Shown piece by piece: positions 1 through 8,239 of a stretch of DNA of 64,000 nt; the stretch's first letter is position 1; every line of letters starts with the position of its first letter. The stretch is from Bog-756 sp050014755 (GTDB taxonomy: Bacteria; Actinomycetota; Acidimicrobiia; Acidimicrobiales; RAAP-2). Where the stretch lies: the NCBI GenBank assembly GCA_050014755.1, contig JBEKCS010000003.1, positions 30,549 to 94,548 on the forward strand, written 5' to 3'. The notes under the pieces are model-generated. The model had not been told where the DNA came from and made no database searches. It saw only the letters and a list, made by a program, of their open reading frames with translations. Position numbers and translations under genes: made by a program.

Positions 1-1100
1 TGCAGCGCAGGCTGTTCGACGCCGGGTTCGCCGGCATCTGCTTCCCGAAGGCCTACGGCGGCCAGGGCCTGAGCCCGGCCCATCAGAAGGCGTTCAACGA
101 GGAGCTGACCGGGCACGAATTCCCGGTCCGCTTCCAGGCGCCGACCATCTCGCCGTGCGCTGCGGTGATCCTCGACTTCGGGACCGAGGAGCAGAAGCTG
201 GCGCACCTTCCCGCCATCCTCCGGGGCGACGAGCTGTGGATGCAGTTCCTGTCGGAGCCCAGCGGCGGTTCGGACGTCGCCGGGGCCCTGACCTCGGCCG
301 TGCGCGACGGCGACGAGTGGGTGCTGAACGGATCGAAGGTGTGGACGACCGGTGCCTGGTGGTCGGACTGGGGCCTCTGCCTGGCCCGGACCAACTGGGA
401 CGTACCCAAGCATCGCGGCCTCTCGGTGTTCATGCTCCCGATCCACCAGCCCGGCGTCGACGTCCACCGGATCGAGATGCTGAACGGGACGAAGGAGTTC
501 TGCCAGGAGTTCATGACCGACGTCCGGGTGCCCGACACCGACCGCATCGGCGACGTCGACGACGGCTGGACCGTCGGCATCCGCTGGATGTTCCACGAGC
601 GGATGCTCCACAACTCCCCGTACGTCACCATCCCCGCCGGTGACGCCCATGCCGGCATCGGCGCCTCCTCGGTGCTCCGGGTGGCTCGCCAGAGCGGCCG
701 ACTGGACGACCCGCGGGTCCGCGACCTGGTGGGCGAGGCCCGCATGCTCCACCGCACCACGCAGGCCCTCCAGCAACGCCTGGCCGAGGGGATGCGCTCG
801 GGTGCCATGTCCGACCAGTCGGCCGCCATCGCGCGTCTCTTCTCCGGCGTGGTGTCGACGCGCACCAATTCCATCGCCTTCGAGATCGCCGGAGCCGACG
901 GCGGTGCGTGGACGGACGACGACGGCGCCATCTCCGACTGCGGGTCCGACTTCCTGATGCGCCAGGTCGCCACCATCGGGGGCGGGACGACCGAGATGGC
1001 CCGCAACGTGATCAGCGAGCGTGTGCTCGGCATGCCCCGGGAGCGCACGCTCGACCGGGACATCCCCTTCCGGGACGTCCCCCGAGGAGGCAAGTCGTGA
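1..1100 (+). CDS. acyl-CoA dehydrogenase, 5' end outside window
   Basis: FAD-dependent alpha,beta-dehydrogenation of an acyl-CoA thioester. The reading frame is open from base 3 without a start, so the gene begins upstream. The visible part opens with the ACAD N-terminal domain (AGICFPKAYGGQGLS) and continues through the middle beta domain (WMQFLSEPSGGSDVAG, LNGSKVWTT) to the C-terminal helical domain ending in IGGGTTEMARNVISERVLG. Glycine fills the place of the MCAD-type catalytic glutamate (GGGT rather than EGT), so the base is probably elsewhere, as in isovaleryl-CoA dehydrogenase-like members. It lies 130 bp upstream of the CoA-transferase on the same strand and may share its transcript. 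The family is certain; the substrate is unknown. Confidence 0.93.
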   Translation, partial: QRRLFDAGFAGICFPKAYGGQGLSPAHQKAFNEELTGHEFPVRFQAPTISPCAAVILDFGTEEQKLAHLPAILRGDELWMQFLSEPSGGSDVAGALTSAVRDGDEWVLNGSKVWTTGAWWSDWGLCLARTNWDVPKHRGLSVFMLPIHQPGVDVHRIEMLNGTKEFCQEFMTDVRVPDTDRIGDVDDGWTVGIRWMFHERMLHNSPYVTIPAGDAHAGIGASSVLRVARQSGRLDDPRVRDLVGEARMLHRTTQALQQRLAEGMRSGAMSDQSAAIARLFSGVVSTRTNSIAFEIAGADGGAWTDDDGAISDCGSDFLMRQVATIGGGTTEMARNVISERVLGMPRERTLDRDIPFRDVPRGGKS

Positions 1101-1230
1101 CGGTCGCCGATCGCCCGGTCACCTGCGGAACAGGCGGTACTACCATGCGTCGCGTACCCGAGGGCGACGCCATCGACGTCCGGGCGGCACACCGCCGCAC
1201 GGACCGCACCGAGGGGACGGGGGTCCACCG

Positions 1231-2448
1231 ATGAGCCAGGTCATGCGGGGCGTACGGGTTCTCGAGGTGGCCGAGCACACCTTCGTCCCGGCAGCCTCCG
1301 CGCTCTTGTCCGACTGGGGCGCCGAGGTCATCAAGATCGAGCACGTCGAACGGGGTGACGCCATGAGGGGCCTCGCCTCGACCGGCCTCAACGTCGTGCC
1401 CAACGACGTCCACGTCCTCCTCGAGCACTCCAACCGTGGCAAGAAGAGCCTCGCCCTCGACCTGACCACCGAGGACGGCCTGGCCATCCTCCACAAGCTC
1501 ATCGCCACCTCCGACGTGTTCCTCACCAACAAGCTCCCTGGCGTCCGCACCAAGCTCCACATCGACCTCGACCAGGTCCGGGCCCACAACCCGTCCATCA
1601 TCTACGTGCGCGGCACGGGCCAGGGCGAGCGGGGGCCCGACGCGGACAAGGGTTCGTACGACTCGCTGGCGTTCTGGGCACGGTCCGGCGTGGCCGCCGG
1701 CACCCAGCGGCCGGAGTACGACCTCGTCCCCCCGCCCCCGGCTCCGGGCTTCGGTGACTCGATCGGGGCGATGACCATCGCCGGCGGGATCATGGGCGCC
1801 CTCTTCCACCGGGAACGCACCGGCGAGGCGACCACCGTGGACGTCTCGCTGCTCGGCGTCGGGATGTGGGCCATGGGCCAGGCCCTGGCCCTCTCGCTCG
1901 TCCTCGACCGTCCCTGGGCGCCCCCGCCGGCGGACGCCATGGGGTCGAACCCGCTGTCCCGGACCTACCAGACGGCCGACGGGCGCACGCTCTGGTTCAC
2001 CTGCCTGCAGGGCGCCAAGTACTGGCCGCTCCTGTGCGAGTCGGTCGGTCGGCCCGACCTGGCCACCGACCCCCGGTTCACCGATCACGCATCCCTGATG
2101 GCCAACAGCCGCGAGGCCGTCGCCGAGCTGGACAAGGTGTTCGTCGGGGCCACCCTGGCCGAGTGGCGCGAACGCCTGGCCGACTTTTCGGGGCAGTGGG
2201 CCGTCCAGCAGAACACGCTCGAGGCCGCGGCGGACCCCCAGGCGATCGCCAACGGCTACGTGCAGGACTGCGAGACCGCATCGGGTGCCCCGTTCAAGCT
2301 GGCAGCAGCCCCGGTGCAGTTCGACGGCCAGCCCCCCGTCCCCGGTCGGGCCCCGACGCTCAACGAGCACGGCGACGCCATCCTCGAAGAGCTCGGCTAC
2401 GACTGGGACACCATCGTGGACCTGAAGGTCCGCGGCGTCGTCGCCTGA
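1231..2448 (+). CDS. CaiB/BaiF family (class III) CoA-transferase
   Basis: Transfers CoA between an acyl-CoA and a free carboxylic acid. The 405-residue protein opens with the family signature GVRVLEVAEHTFVPAASALLSDWGAEVIKIEH. The Asp expected to form the acyl anhydride is most likely in GSYDSLAFWARSG. The ATG at 1231 is preferred over upstream in-frame starts because the signature begins right after it and a G-rich ribosome site (GAGGGGAC) precedes it. The SDR follows after 38 bases on the same strand, so a catabolic operon with the upstream dehydrogenase is likely. Substrate not recognised. Confidence 0.92.
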   Translation: MSQVMRGVRVLEVAEHTFVPAASALLSDWGAEVIKIEHVERGDAMRGLASTGLNVVPNDVHVLLEHSNRGKKSLALDLTTEDGLAILHKLIATSDVFLTNKLPGVRTKLHIDLDQVRAHNPSIIYVRGTGQGERGPDADKGSYDSLAFWARSGVAAGTQRPEYDLVPPPPAPGFGDSIGAMTIAGGIMGALFHRERTGEATTVDVSLLGVGMWAMGQALALSLVLDRPWAPPPADAMGSNPLSRTYQTADGRTLWFTCLQGAKYWPLLCESVGRPDLATDPRFTDHASLMANSREAVAELDKVFVGATLAEWRERLADFSGQWAVQQNTLEAAADPQAIANGYVQDCETASGAPFKLAAAPVQFDGQPPVPGRAPTLNEHGDAILEELGYDWDTIVDLKVRGVVA

Positions 2449-2486
2449 CCCGACCACCCACCACAGAATCCCGAGAGGACACCGAC

Positions 2487-3317
2487 ATGAGCACGTTTGA
2501 CGCATTCCGATTCGACGGCAAGAGGGCGCTGGTGGTCGGAGGGGCCACCGGCATGGGTGCCGCCTCGGCCGAGCTGCTGCAGTCCGCAGGGGCGGACGTG
2601 GTGGTCATGGACTTCGCCGACGTCACGCTGGAGGGGGCCACGCCCATCCACGTCAACCTGGCCGAGAAGGACTCCATCGACGCCGCCGTGGGACAGCTCG
2701 GCGGTCCGGTGCACGCACTCCTGTCGTGCGCGGGCGTGGCCGACGGCACCCCCGGCATCGAAAAGATCAACTTCATCGGCCACCGGCACCTGATCGACCG
2801 CCTCCTGGCCGAGGACCTTCTCCCTCGCGGCTCGGCCATCGGCTTCATCTCGTCAGCCGCAGGCCTGGGCTGGGAGTCCAACCTCCCCCGCATCAAGGAG
2901 TACCTGGCCACACCCGACTTCGACAGCGCCGTGGCCTGGAACGAGGCCAACGGTGGCGCCGACTACATGTCGACCAAGCAGGCCATCTGCGCCTACGTCG
3001 CCTTCCAGGCCATGCCCATGCTCAAGCGCGGCGTCCGGATCAACGCCACGTGCCCCGGCCCCACCGACACCCCACTGGCCCAGGCCAACAAGGAGATGTG
3101 GCTGGGCTTCGGTGCCGACTACCGCAGCGAAGTCGGCGTCGATGCGGCGACCGCCCTGGAGCAGGCGTACCCGCTCGTGTTCCTGTGCAGCGCGGCGGCC
3201 TCGGCCATCAACGGGATCACCATGATCACCGACTCCGGCTACTTCTCCGCCGGTGTGACCGAGGTGTTCCCCCCGGCCACGGATGTCGCCAAGTTCCTTC
3301 TGGGCCGCCTCTCCTGA
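2487..3317 (+). CDS. SDR family oxidoreductase
   Basis: NAD(P)-dependent alcohol/ketone oxidoreductase of the short-chain dehydrogenase family, 276 residues. The Rossmann glycine motif is VVGGATGMGAASAE, a CAGVADG segment replaces the usual NNAG, and the catalytic YxxxK is YMSTK. The layout, with a longer insert before YMSTK, resembles 3-alpha-hydroxysteroid dehydrogenase-like SDRs, but that is only a resemblance. GAGAGGACACCGAC upstream of the ATG gives a ribosome site. It sits between the CoA-transferase and the esterase on the same strand. Confidence 0.9.
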   Translation: MSTFDAFRFDGKRALVVGGATGMGAASAELLQSAGADVVVMDFADVTLEGATPIHVNLAEKDSIDAAVGQLGGPVHALLSCAGVADGTPGIEKINFIGHRHLIDRLLAEDLLPRGSAIGFISSAAGLGWESNLPRIKEYLATPDFDSAVAWNEANGGADYMSTKQAICAYVAFQAMPMLKRGVRINATCPGPTDTPLAQANKEMWLGFGADYRSEVGVDAATALEQAYPLVFLCSAAASAINGITMITDSGYFSAGVTEVFPPATDVAKFLLGRLS

Positions 3318-3368
3318 CAGCCCCGGGCGGCCCGTTACCCGGGCACGGGGCCGGGCCGGACTCCACCC

Positions 3369-4274
3369 ATGACCACCGCACCCGAGACCTTCCATCCCGA
3401 GCTCCGCGGCACGGCCCGCTGGCTGCCACGAGCACCCATCGGGCCGTGGACGCTGCGCCCCGTCCGACTGCTGACCGGCCTGCTCTCGCTGGCCCCCGCG
3501 AGGCAGGTGACGGTGGAGACGGTCGGACCGGTCTCGGTGCGGGTCCACAGACCCGCGGGTCGCGCCGAAGCCTCGCCCGCCATGCTCTGGATCCACGGAG
3601 GTGGCTTCGTCATCGGTTCGGCGGCCCAGGACGACGCCCTCTGCCGCCACTTCGCCGACGAGCTCGGGATCGTGGTGGCCGCGGTCGACTACCGGCTGGC
3701 ACCCGAGGCCCGGTTCCCGGTTCCCCTCGAGGACTGCCACGACGCCCTCGTCTGGCTGGCCGGCCGGCCCTACGTGGACGCCACCCGCATCGCCGTGGGC
3801 GGGGCCAGTGCCGGCGGCGGGCTGGCGGCGGCAACGGCCCTCCTGGCCCGCGACCGGGGCGAGGTGGGTCTCGCCTTCCAGCTCCTGACCTACCCGATGC
3901 TCGACGACCGCACCGCTTGTCGCACGGGGATCGACGAGCGCCACTTCCGGCTCTGGAACAACAGGTCCAACCGCTTCGGCTGGCAGTCCTACACCGGCCT
4001 GGCGCCGGGCTCGCCGGGGATCACCGGGCTGGCCGCACCGGCCCGGTGCGACGACCTGTCCGGGCTCCCTGCGGCGTGGGTCGGGGTGGGGACGCTCGAC
4101 CTCTTCCACGACGAGGACCTCGCCTACGCCGAGCGGCTCGGGTCAGCTGGGGTCGAGTGCGCCGTCGTCGAGGTACCAGGTGCCTTCCACGGGTTCGACC
4201 TCGTGGCCAAGGCCCCGGTCGTCAAGGGGTTCCGGGCCGCGCAGGTAGCGGCGCTGGCCGGCGCCTTGCACTGA
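3369..4274 (+). CDS. alpha/beta hydrolase (HSL-type esterase/lipase)
   Basis: Carboxylic ester hydrolase of the hormone-sensitive-lipase type, 301 residues with no signal peptide, so cytoplasmic. The oxyanion-hole motif HGGGF is at residues 76-80. The nucleophile elbow is GGASAGGG with Ser about 147. The acid is probably the Asp in GTLDLFHDED, and the His lies in GAFHGFD near the C-terminus. The start ATG lies 51 bases after the SDR stop. It converges with the TetR gene, with only 23 bases between the two stop codons. It could release an acid substrate or open a lactone for the neighbouring CoA enzymes; this is inferred from position only. Confidence 0.92.
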   Translation: MTTAPETFHPELRGTARWLPRAPIGPWTLRPVRLLTGLLSLAPARQVTVETVGPVSVRVHRPAGRAEASPAMLWIHGGGFVIGSAAQDDALCRHFADELGIVVAAVDYRLAPEARFPVPLEDCHDALVWLAGRPYVDATRIAVGGASAGGGLAAATALLARDRGEVGLAFQLLTYPMLDDRTACRTGIDERHFRLWNNRSNRFGWQSYTGLAPGSPGITGLAAPARCDDLSGLPAAWVGVGTLDLFHDEDLAYAERLGSAGVECAVVEVPGAFHGFDLVAKAPVVKGFRAAQVAALAGALH

Positions 4275-4297
4275 GGACGGCGACCCCGTGCGGTCCG

Positions 4298-4933
4298 TCA
4301 CCCCGGCCCCTGACCGGCCCGGACCGCCTGCTCCAGTAGCCCGATCGCCCAGGCCAGCCCACTGATGGCCTGGCCCGGATCGATCCGCCAGTCACCGACG
4401 AGGCGTTCGAACGCCTCGACGCTCCACAGGACGTCGAAGAGGGCTGCGACCAGGACCCGGTGCTCCTCGGACCACGGCCCCGCCCCGGCCGCCACCGCGC
4501 CGAGGAGCGCTTCCTTCTGACGTCGGTTGGCGTCGACCAGGGTGGCGTCCAGCGGAAGGCGCGTCTCCATCGGGTACGACGCCACGTGGTCCAGGATCCG
4601 GGTGGCCACCGTGGCGATGTCGGCGAGCCCCATCCCCTCGAGGTCGATGCCGGCCTCCTGCTCGAGGCGGTGCATGACGGCATCGGTCAGGCCCCGTTCG
4701 TTCCCGAAGTGCCGGTAGACGGTCCGCTCGCTCACCCCGGCGCGGGCGGCCACGGCCCGCACGGTCAGCCGCTTCCAGTCCCGGATGGAGCCGGCGTGGA
4801 GGAGCTCGGAGCCGGCACTGACGATGCGCTCCCGCGTGGCCGCCGCCAGCTCACGTCGCCGGGTGGTGTCGTAGGGACGGTTCGGCCGGTCCGGGACCGG
4901 CGGCAGGACGACGGCCGGTGGCCGGTCGGTCAC
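4298..4933 (-). CDS. TetR family transcriptional regulator
   Basis: One-component repressor of 211 residues. The N-terminal helix-turn-helix is clear (LTVRAVAARAGVSERTVYRHFGNERGL), followed by a divergent ligand-binding C-terminal half. The start is GTG at 4933, whose bases overlap the TGA stop of the upstream P450 (GTGA), so the two are translationally coupled. Co-transcription with the P450 and the P450 promoter palindrome at 6149-6163 suggest feedback control of this operon. The shared 8-mer AGTACGAC in the icmF promoter hints that it may also regulate that gene. Confidence 0.92.
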   Translation of the reverse strand: MTDRPPAVVLPPVPDRPNRPYDTTRRRELAAATRERIVSAGSELLHAGSIRDWKRLTVRAVAARAGVSERTVYRHFGNERGLTDAVMHRLEQEAGIDLEGMGLADIATVATRILDHVASYPMETRLPLDATLVDANRRQKEALLGAVAAGAGPWSEEHRVLVAALFDVLWSVEAFERLVGDWRIDPGQAISGLAWAIGLLEQAVRAGQGPG

Positions 4934-6126
4934 GGCGTCGTGACCGGGAGCGTCTCCCACCCCCGGACGGTCGATGTCGGGGCCAGGTGGGCCTTGTCCG
5001 TCTCGACGTCCCAGGTGGGGAACCGGTTGAGGACCTCGTCGAGGGCGACCCGGCCCTCGAGGCGGGCCAGCGCCGACCCCAGGCAGAGATGGATGCCGAA
5101 CCCGAAGGTCAGCGGCGGCCCGTCCGAGCGGTGGATGTCGAAGCGGTCGCCGTCGGGGAACCGGCGGTCGTCGTGGTTGGCGCTTGCCGGGATCATCTGG
5201 ACGATGCTCCCCTCGGGCACCACCTGCCCGTGGAGCTCGACGTCGCGGGAGGTGACCCTGGCCATGTGGGGGGCGGGCGTCTCGAACCGCAGGAGCTCCT
5301 CGACGGCCCCGGGGATCAGCGATCGGTCCCCGACCAGCTCCCGGCGCTGGTCGGGATGGTCGGCGAGCACCTTGCCGGTCCAGCCGATGAGCCGGGTGGT
5401 GGTCTCGTTGCCTGCGCCCGCCACCACGGCGATGTAGGTGAGGAGTTCGTCGCGGGTGAGCCGCCGGACCGTCCCTGTCTCGTCCTCGAACTCGGCCCGG
5501 AGGAGCTCGGTCATGATGTCGTCGGACGGGTTCTCGGCCCGCCAGTCGATGTACTCCTCGAACAGCCCCCCGTCGATGAAGTTCTCCGACACCTTCATCG
5601 GCTGGCCGGCCTCGGTGCGCAGGTTGGCGTCGGTGTTGTCGCGGACGGCCTCCTGGTCCTGCTCGGGGATCCCGAGCAGCATGCCGATGACCCGCATGGG
5701 CATCTGGGCTCCCAGGTCGGCGATGAAGTCGAACCCGCCCGCTCCGACCAGGGGGTCGAGGCAGCGGATGCAGAACTCCCGGATCTTCGGCTCGAGCTCG
5801 GCGACCCGCCTCGGCGAGAACACCCGGGACAGCAGCCTGCGGTGCACCGTGTGCACCGGCGGGTCCTCGAAGATGAGCACCCCCGGGGGCATCTCGACGT
5901 CGGCCCGGATGAGCTCGATGATCCCGCCACGTCCCGAGATGAAGGTCTTGGCGTCGAGCAGGCTCTGCTCCACGTCGGCAAAGCGGGTCAGTGCGTAGAA
6001 GTCGTGCGGCTCGTTGTAGTAGAGCGGCGCCTCCTCCCGCATCCGGCGGTAGACCGGATAGGGGTCGGCGTCGATCTCGACGCTGTACGGGTCGTAGTAC
6101 AGATCGCTGGTGCCCTGGGCCGTCAT
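4930..6126 (-). CDS. cytochrome P450
   Basis: Soluble class I bacterial P450 monooxygenase of 398 residues. The I-helix oxygen-activation motif is VAGAGNETTTRL, the K-helix ExxR is EELLRFETP, and the heme-thiolate loop is FGFGIHLCLGSALARLE. The start ATG at 6126 follows a GGGAGGT ribosome site. No ferredoxin or ferredoxin reductase is adjacent; the nearest small ferredoxin is at 12.9 kb. It lies downstream of the acyl-CoA ligase on the same strand but has a 76-base gap with its own inverted repeat, so it probably has its own promoter. CYP family not assigned. Confidence 0.95.
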   Translation of the reverse strand: MTAQGTSDLYYDPYSVEIDADPYPVYRRMREEAPLYYNEPHDFYALTRFADVEQSLLDAKTFISGRGGIIELIRADVEMPPGVLIFEDPPVHTVHRRLLSRVFSPRRVAELEPKIREFCIRCLDPLVGAGGFDFIADLGAQMPMRVIGMLLGIPEQDQEAVRDNTDANLRTEAGQPMKVSENFIDGGLFEEYIDWRAENPSDDIMTELLRAEFEDETGTVRRLTRDELLTYIAVVAGAGNETTTRLIGWTGKVLADHPDQRRELVGDRSLIPGAVEELLRFETPAPHMARVTSRDVELHGQVVPEGSIVQMIPASANHDDRRFPDGDRFDIHRSDGPPLTFGFGIHLCLGSALARLEGRVALDEVLNRFPTWDVETDKAHLAPTSTVRGWETLPVTTP

Positions 6127-6148
6127 GTCGCACCTCCCGGTAGATTCA

Positions 6149-6163
6149 TGTCGTACTCTGACA
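6149..6163. promoter_or_regulatory. inverted repeat in the P450-tetR promoter
   Basis: TGTCGTACTCTGACA has TGTC/GACA arms around a 7-base centre and lies 23 bases upstream of the P450 start. It is a plausible operator for the TetR encoded downstream. The minus strand reads AGTACGAC here, the same 8-mer as a half-site of the icmF palindrome at 8182-8201. Confidence 0.4.
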
Positions 6164-6202
6164 CGAAGTTACGGGCCGATCAAGCGGTCGGCGACCCGGC
6201 GC

Positions 6203-7705
6203 TCAGCCGAACCGTTCGGCCAGCTCCTCGCGGAGCACCCGGCGCAGCAGCTTGCCGGTCTCGTTGAAGGGGAGGTCGGCCCGGATCTCGATCCGCTCGG
6301 GCGTCCGCGTCGACCGCAGCGCTCCGCGCACGAAGTCACGTAGTTCGTCCTCGTCGACGACGGCACCTTCGGACGGCACCACGGCGGCGACGACCTTCTC
6401 CCCCCAGTCGGGGTCGGGGATGCCCACGACCGCCGCGGCGGCCACCGAAGGGTGCTCGAGCAGGACGGCCTCGATCTCCCCCGGCGAGAGGTTCTCGCCG
6501 CCGCGCACGATGACGTCGTCCAGCCGGCCGTGCACGAAGAGGAAGCCGCCCCCGTCGAGGTGACCTTCGTCGCGGGTGTTGAACCAGCCGTCCTCCGCCC
6601 CGGCCCCGACGCCCTCGTACTCCCCCGCCACCTGCTCGCCACGGACCCAGATCTCGCCCCGGGCGCCCGGGCCCAGCACCGTCCCGTCCACGTCCCGGAT
6701 CACGACCTCGACGGTCGGGAGCGGACGGCCCACCGAGGCCAGCCGGGCCCGGAGGTCGGGGTCCTCGCTGGCGTGGGCGGCACGGTGGTCGTCGGGGCCC
6801 AGCAGGGCGATGGTGCTCGCCGTCTCGGTGAGCCCGTAGGCGTTGACGAACCCGACCCCCGGCAACAGGGCCATGGCCCGCTCGATGACGGCCAGCGGCA
6901 TGGGCCCGCCACCGTAGGAGAGCGATCGCAGCGACGGGAGCCCGCGGTCGTCTTCGGCCACCACGTCGAGGATGCGGTTGAGCATGGTGGGGACCACCAT
7001 GGCGTGGGTGACGGCCTCGGCCCGCACGACGTCGACCCAGACCCGGGGCTCGAAGGTGTCGAGGTGCACGACGCGCCGCCCCGAGTAGGTGGACGAGAGC
7101 ACCGAGGAGATCCCGGCGATGTGGTACGGCGGCACGCTGACGATGGCCGCCTCGTCCTCGCCGGCCCCGGCGAACTCGACCGTGGAGATCACGTACGAGG
7201 TCAGGTTGCGGTTGCGGAGCAACGCGGCCTTCGGCGCACCGCTCGTACCGCTCGTGTACAGCAGGACGGCGACGCTGTCGGGATCGCCGGCATAGGGATC
7301 CGCCTCCTCCACCGAGGGGTCGGCCGTCCGGTCGAGGAACTCCTTGCGCTCGATGACCTCGATCCCCGGTATCCAACCGAGCCGGTCGGCGACGCCCTCA
7401 CCGGTGATGACGGTGGCCGGAGCGGTTCGGCGCACCAGGTCGCGCAGCTGCTCGTCGGTCAGGCGGTAGTTGATCGGGACGAACGGCTTGCCGGCCAGCG
7501 TGGCACCGAACAGCGCGACGGGGACGGCCAGCGAATTGAGGTCGACCAAGGCCACGCGCTCGCCGGGCATGCCGGCGAGGACCGTGCCGGCGCGCCGGGC
7601 CCTCGTCGCCAGTTCGGCCACGGTGGTCCCGTCCGACAGTGAGCCGATCGCCACCCGGTCGCCCATACCGTCGGCGGCCATCTGGAGGAGCATCCCGACG
7701 TGCAT
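6203..7705 (-). CDS. AMP-forming acyl-CoA synthetase / ligase
   Basis: ANL-superfamily enzyme that activates a carboxylic acid through an acyl-AMP to its CoA thioester, 500 residues. Visible motifs are the phosphate loop LLYTSGTSGAPKAAL, the substrate and adenine region NAYGLTETAST, the hinge region GRLDDVIVRGGENLSPGEIE, and the C-terminal lysine segment LPFNETGKLLRRVL. The N-terminal domain is short, as in the family's compact members. It starts 10 bases after the small unknown gene on the same strand, so the two are almost certainly one transcript. Substrate unknown; the divergent icmF suggests short or branched acids. Confidence 0.94.
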   Translation of the reverse strand: MHVGMLLQMAADGMGDRVAIGSLSDGTTVAELATRARRAGTVLAGMPGERVALVDLNSLAVPVALFGATLAGKPFVPINYRLTDEQLRDLVRRTAPATVITGEGVADRLGWIPGIEVIERKEFLDRTADPSVEEADPYAGDPDSVAVLLYTSGTSGAPKAALLRNRNLTSYVISTVEFAGAGEDEAAIVSVPPYHIAGISSVLSSTYSGRRVVHLDTFEPRVWVDVVRAEAVTHAMVVPTMLNRILDVVAEDDRGLPSLRSLSYGGGPMPLAVIERAMALLPGVGFVNAYGLTETASTIALLGPDDHRAAHASEDPDLRARLASVGRPLPTVEVVIRDVDGTVLGPGARGEIWVRGEQVAGEYEGVGAGAEDGWFNTRDEGHLDGGGFLFVHGRLDDVIVRGGENLSPGEIEAVLLEHPSVAAAAVVGIPDPDWGEKVVAAVVPSEGAVVDEDELRDFVRGALRSTRTPERIEIRADLPFNETGKLLRRVLREELAERFG

Positions 7706-7715
7706 GTCCGGCGGG

Positions 7716-8051
7716 TCAGTCCGATGACGGTAGCGGTTTGGCGTCCTTCAGGACGAGGAGCTCCCCGCCCACGGACAGCGACGCCGTCCCACCCTTGGAA
7801 CAGAGCACCTCGAGCTCACCGGTCCCGTCGGTGTAGCGCTTGCCGATCAGCGTGCCGCCGTCGAACCCCGGCTCGGCCGACAGCCCGGCCGGCGGATCGT
7901 CACCGATCGGGACGACGGGGTGGCCTCCCAACCGCAGGTCGACGGCGTCGGCCGGAGCCTTGATGACCACGACCTCGGTCTCACCGACCGCGGACCGGAA
8001 CCTCGCCCCGGCCCTCAGCTCGACTGCCACTGACGTCCTCCCCTGTCGCAC
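7716..8051 (-). CDS. small conserved-looking protein of unknown function
   Basis: A 111-residue protein with no membrane segment or cysteine pair. It is rich in predicted beta strands (VAVELRAGARFRSAV, TEVVVIKAP, GELEVLCSKGG, SLSVGGELLVLKDAKPLPSSD). The start may be the ATG at 8051 or an internal GTG about seven codons later (VAVELRAG). From memory, similar short proteins ending in AKPLPxSD occur beside AMP-ligase genes in actinomycetes, but I cannot verify this here and know no function. Coding support comes from the frame, the codon bias and the 10-base gap to the ligase gene. It may be an accessory or binding subunit. Confidence 0.75.
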   Translation of the reverse strand: MRQGRTSVAVELRAGARFRSAVGETEVVVIKAPADAVDLRLGGHPVVPIGDDPPAGLSAEPGFDGGTLIGKRYTDGTGELEVLCSKGGTASLSVGGELLVLKDAKPLPSSD

Positions 8052-8181
8052 GTTCCCTACGTCGGACTACCTCTGACTGGGCAGCATCCCATGCCCCACG
8101 GGGATAGGCAAACCAAGCTCTCCGGTGCGGAAATGCCGTTTCCATGGCGATCGCGACCTGGTCGGCTGCCCACTGGGCAAT

Positions 8182-8201
8182 TTAGTACGACGTCGTAGTA
8201 A
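8182..8201. promoter_or_regulatory. 20-bp palindromic operator upstream of icmF
   Basis: TTAGTACGACGTCGTAGTAA is a palindrome broken at only one symmetric base pair. It lies in the divergent promoter region between the ligase-linked small gene and icmF, 38 bases before the icmF start. The size and symmetry are typical of TetR-family operators. The half-site AGTACGAC also occurs in the P450 promoter at 6149-6163. Confidence 0.6.
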
Positions 8202-8239
8202 CCTGACGGGATGACCCGCACGCCGACCGGTGACCATCC

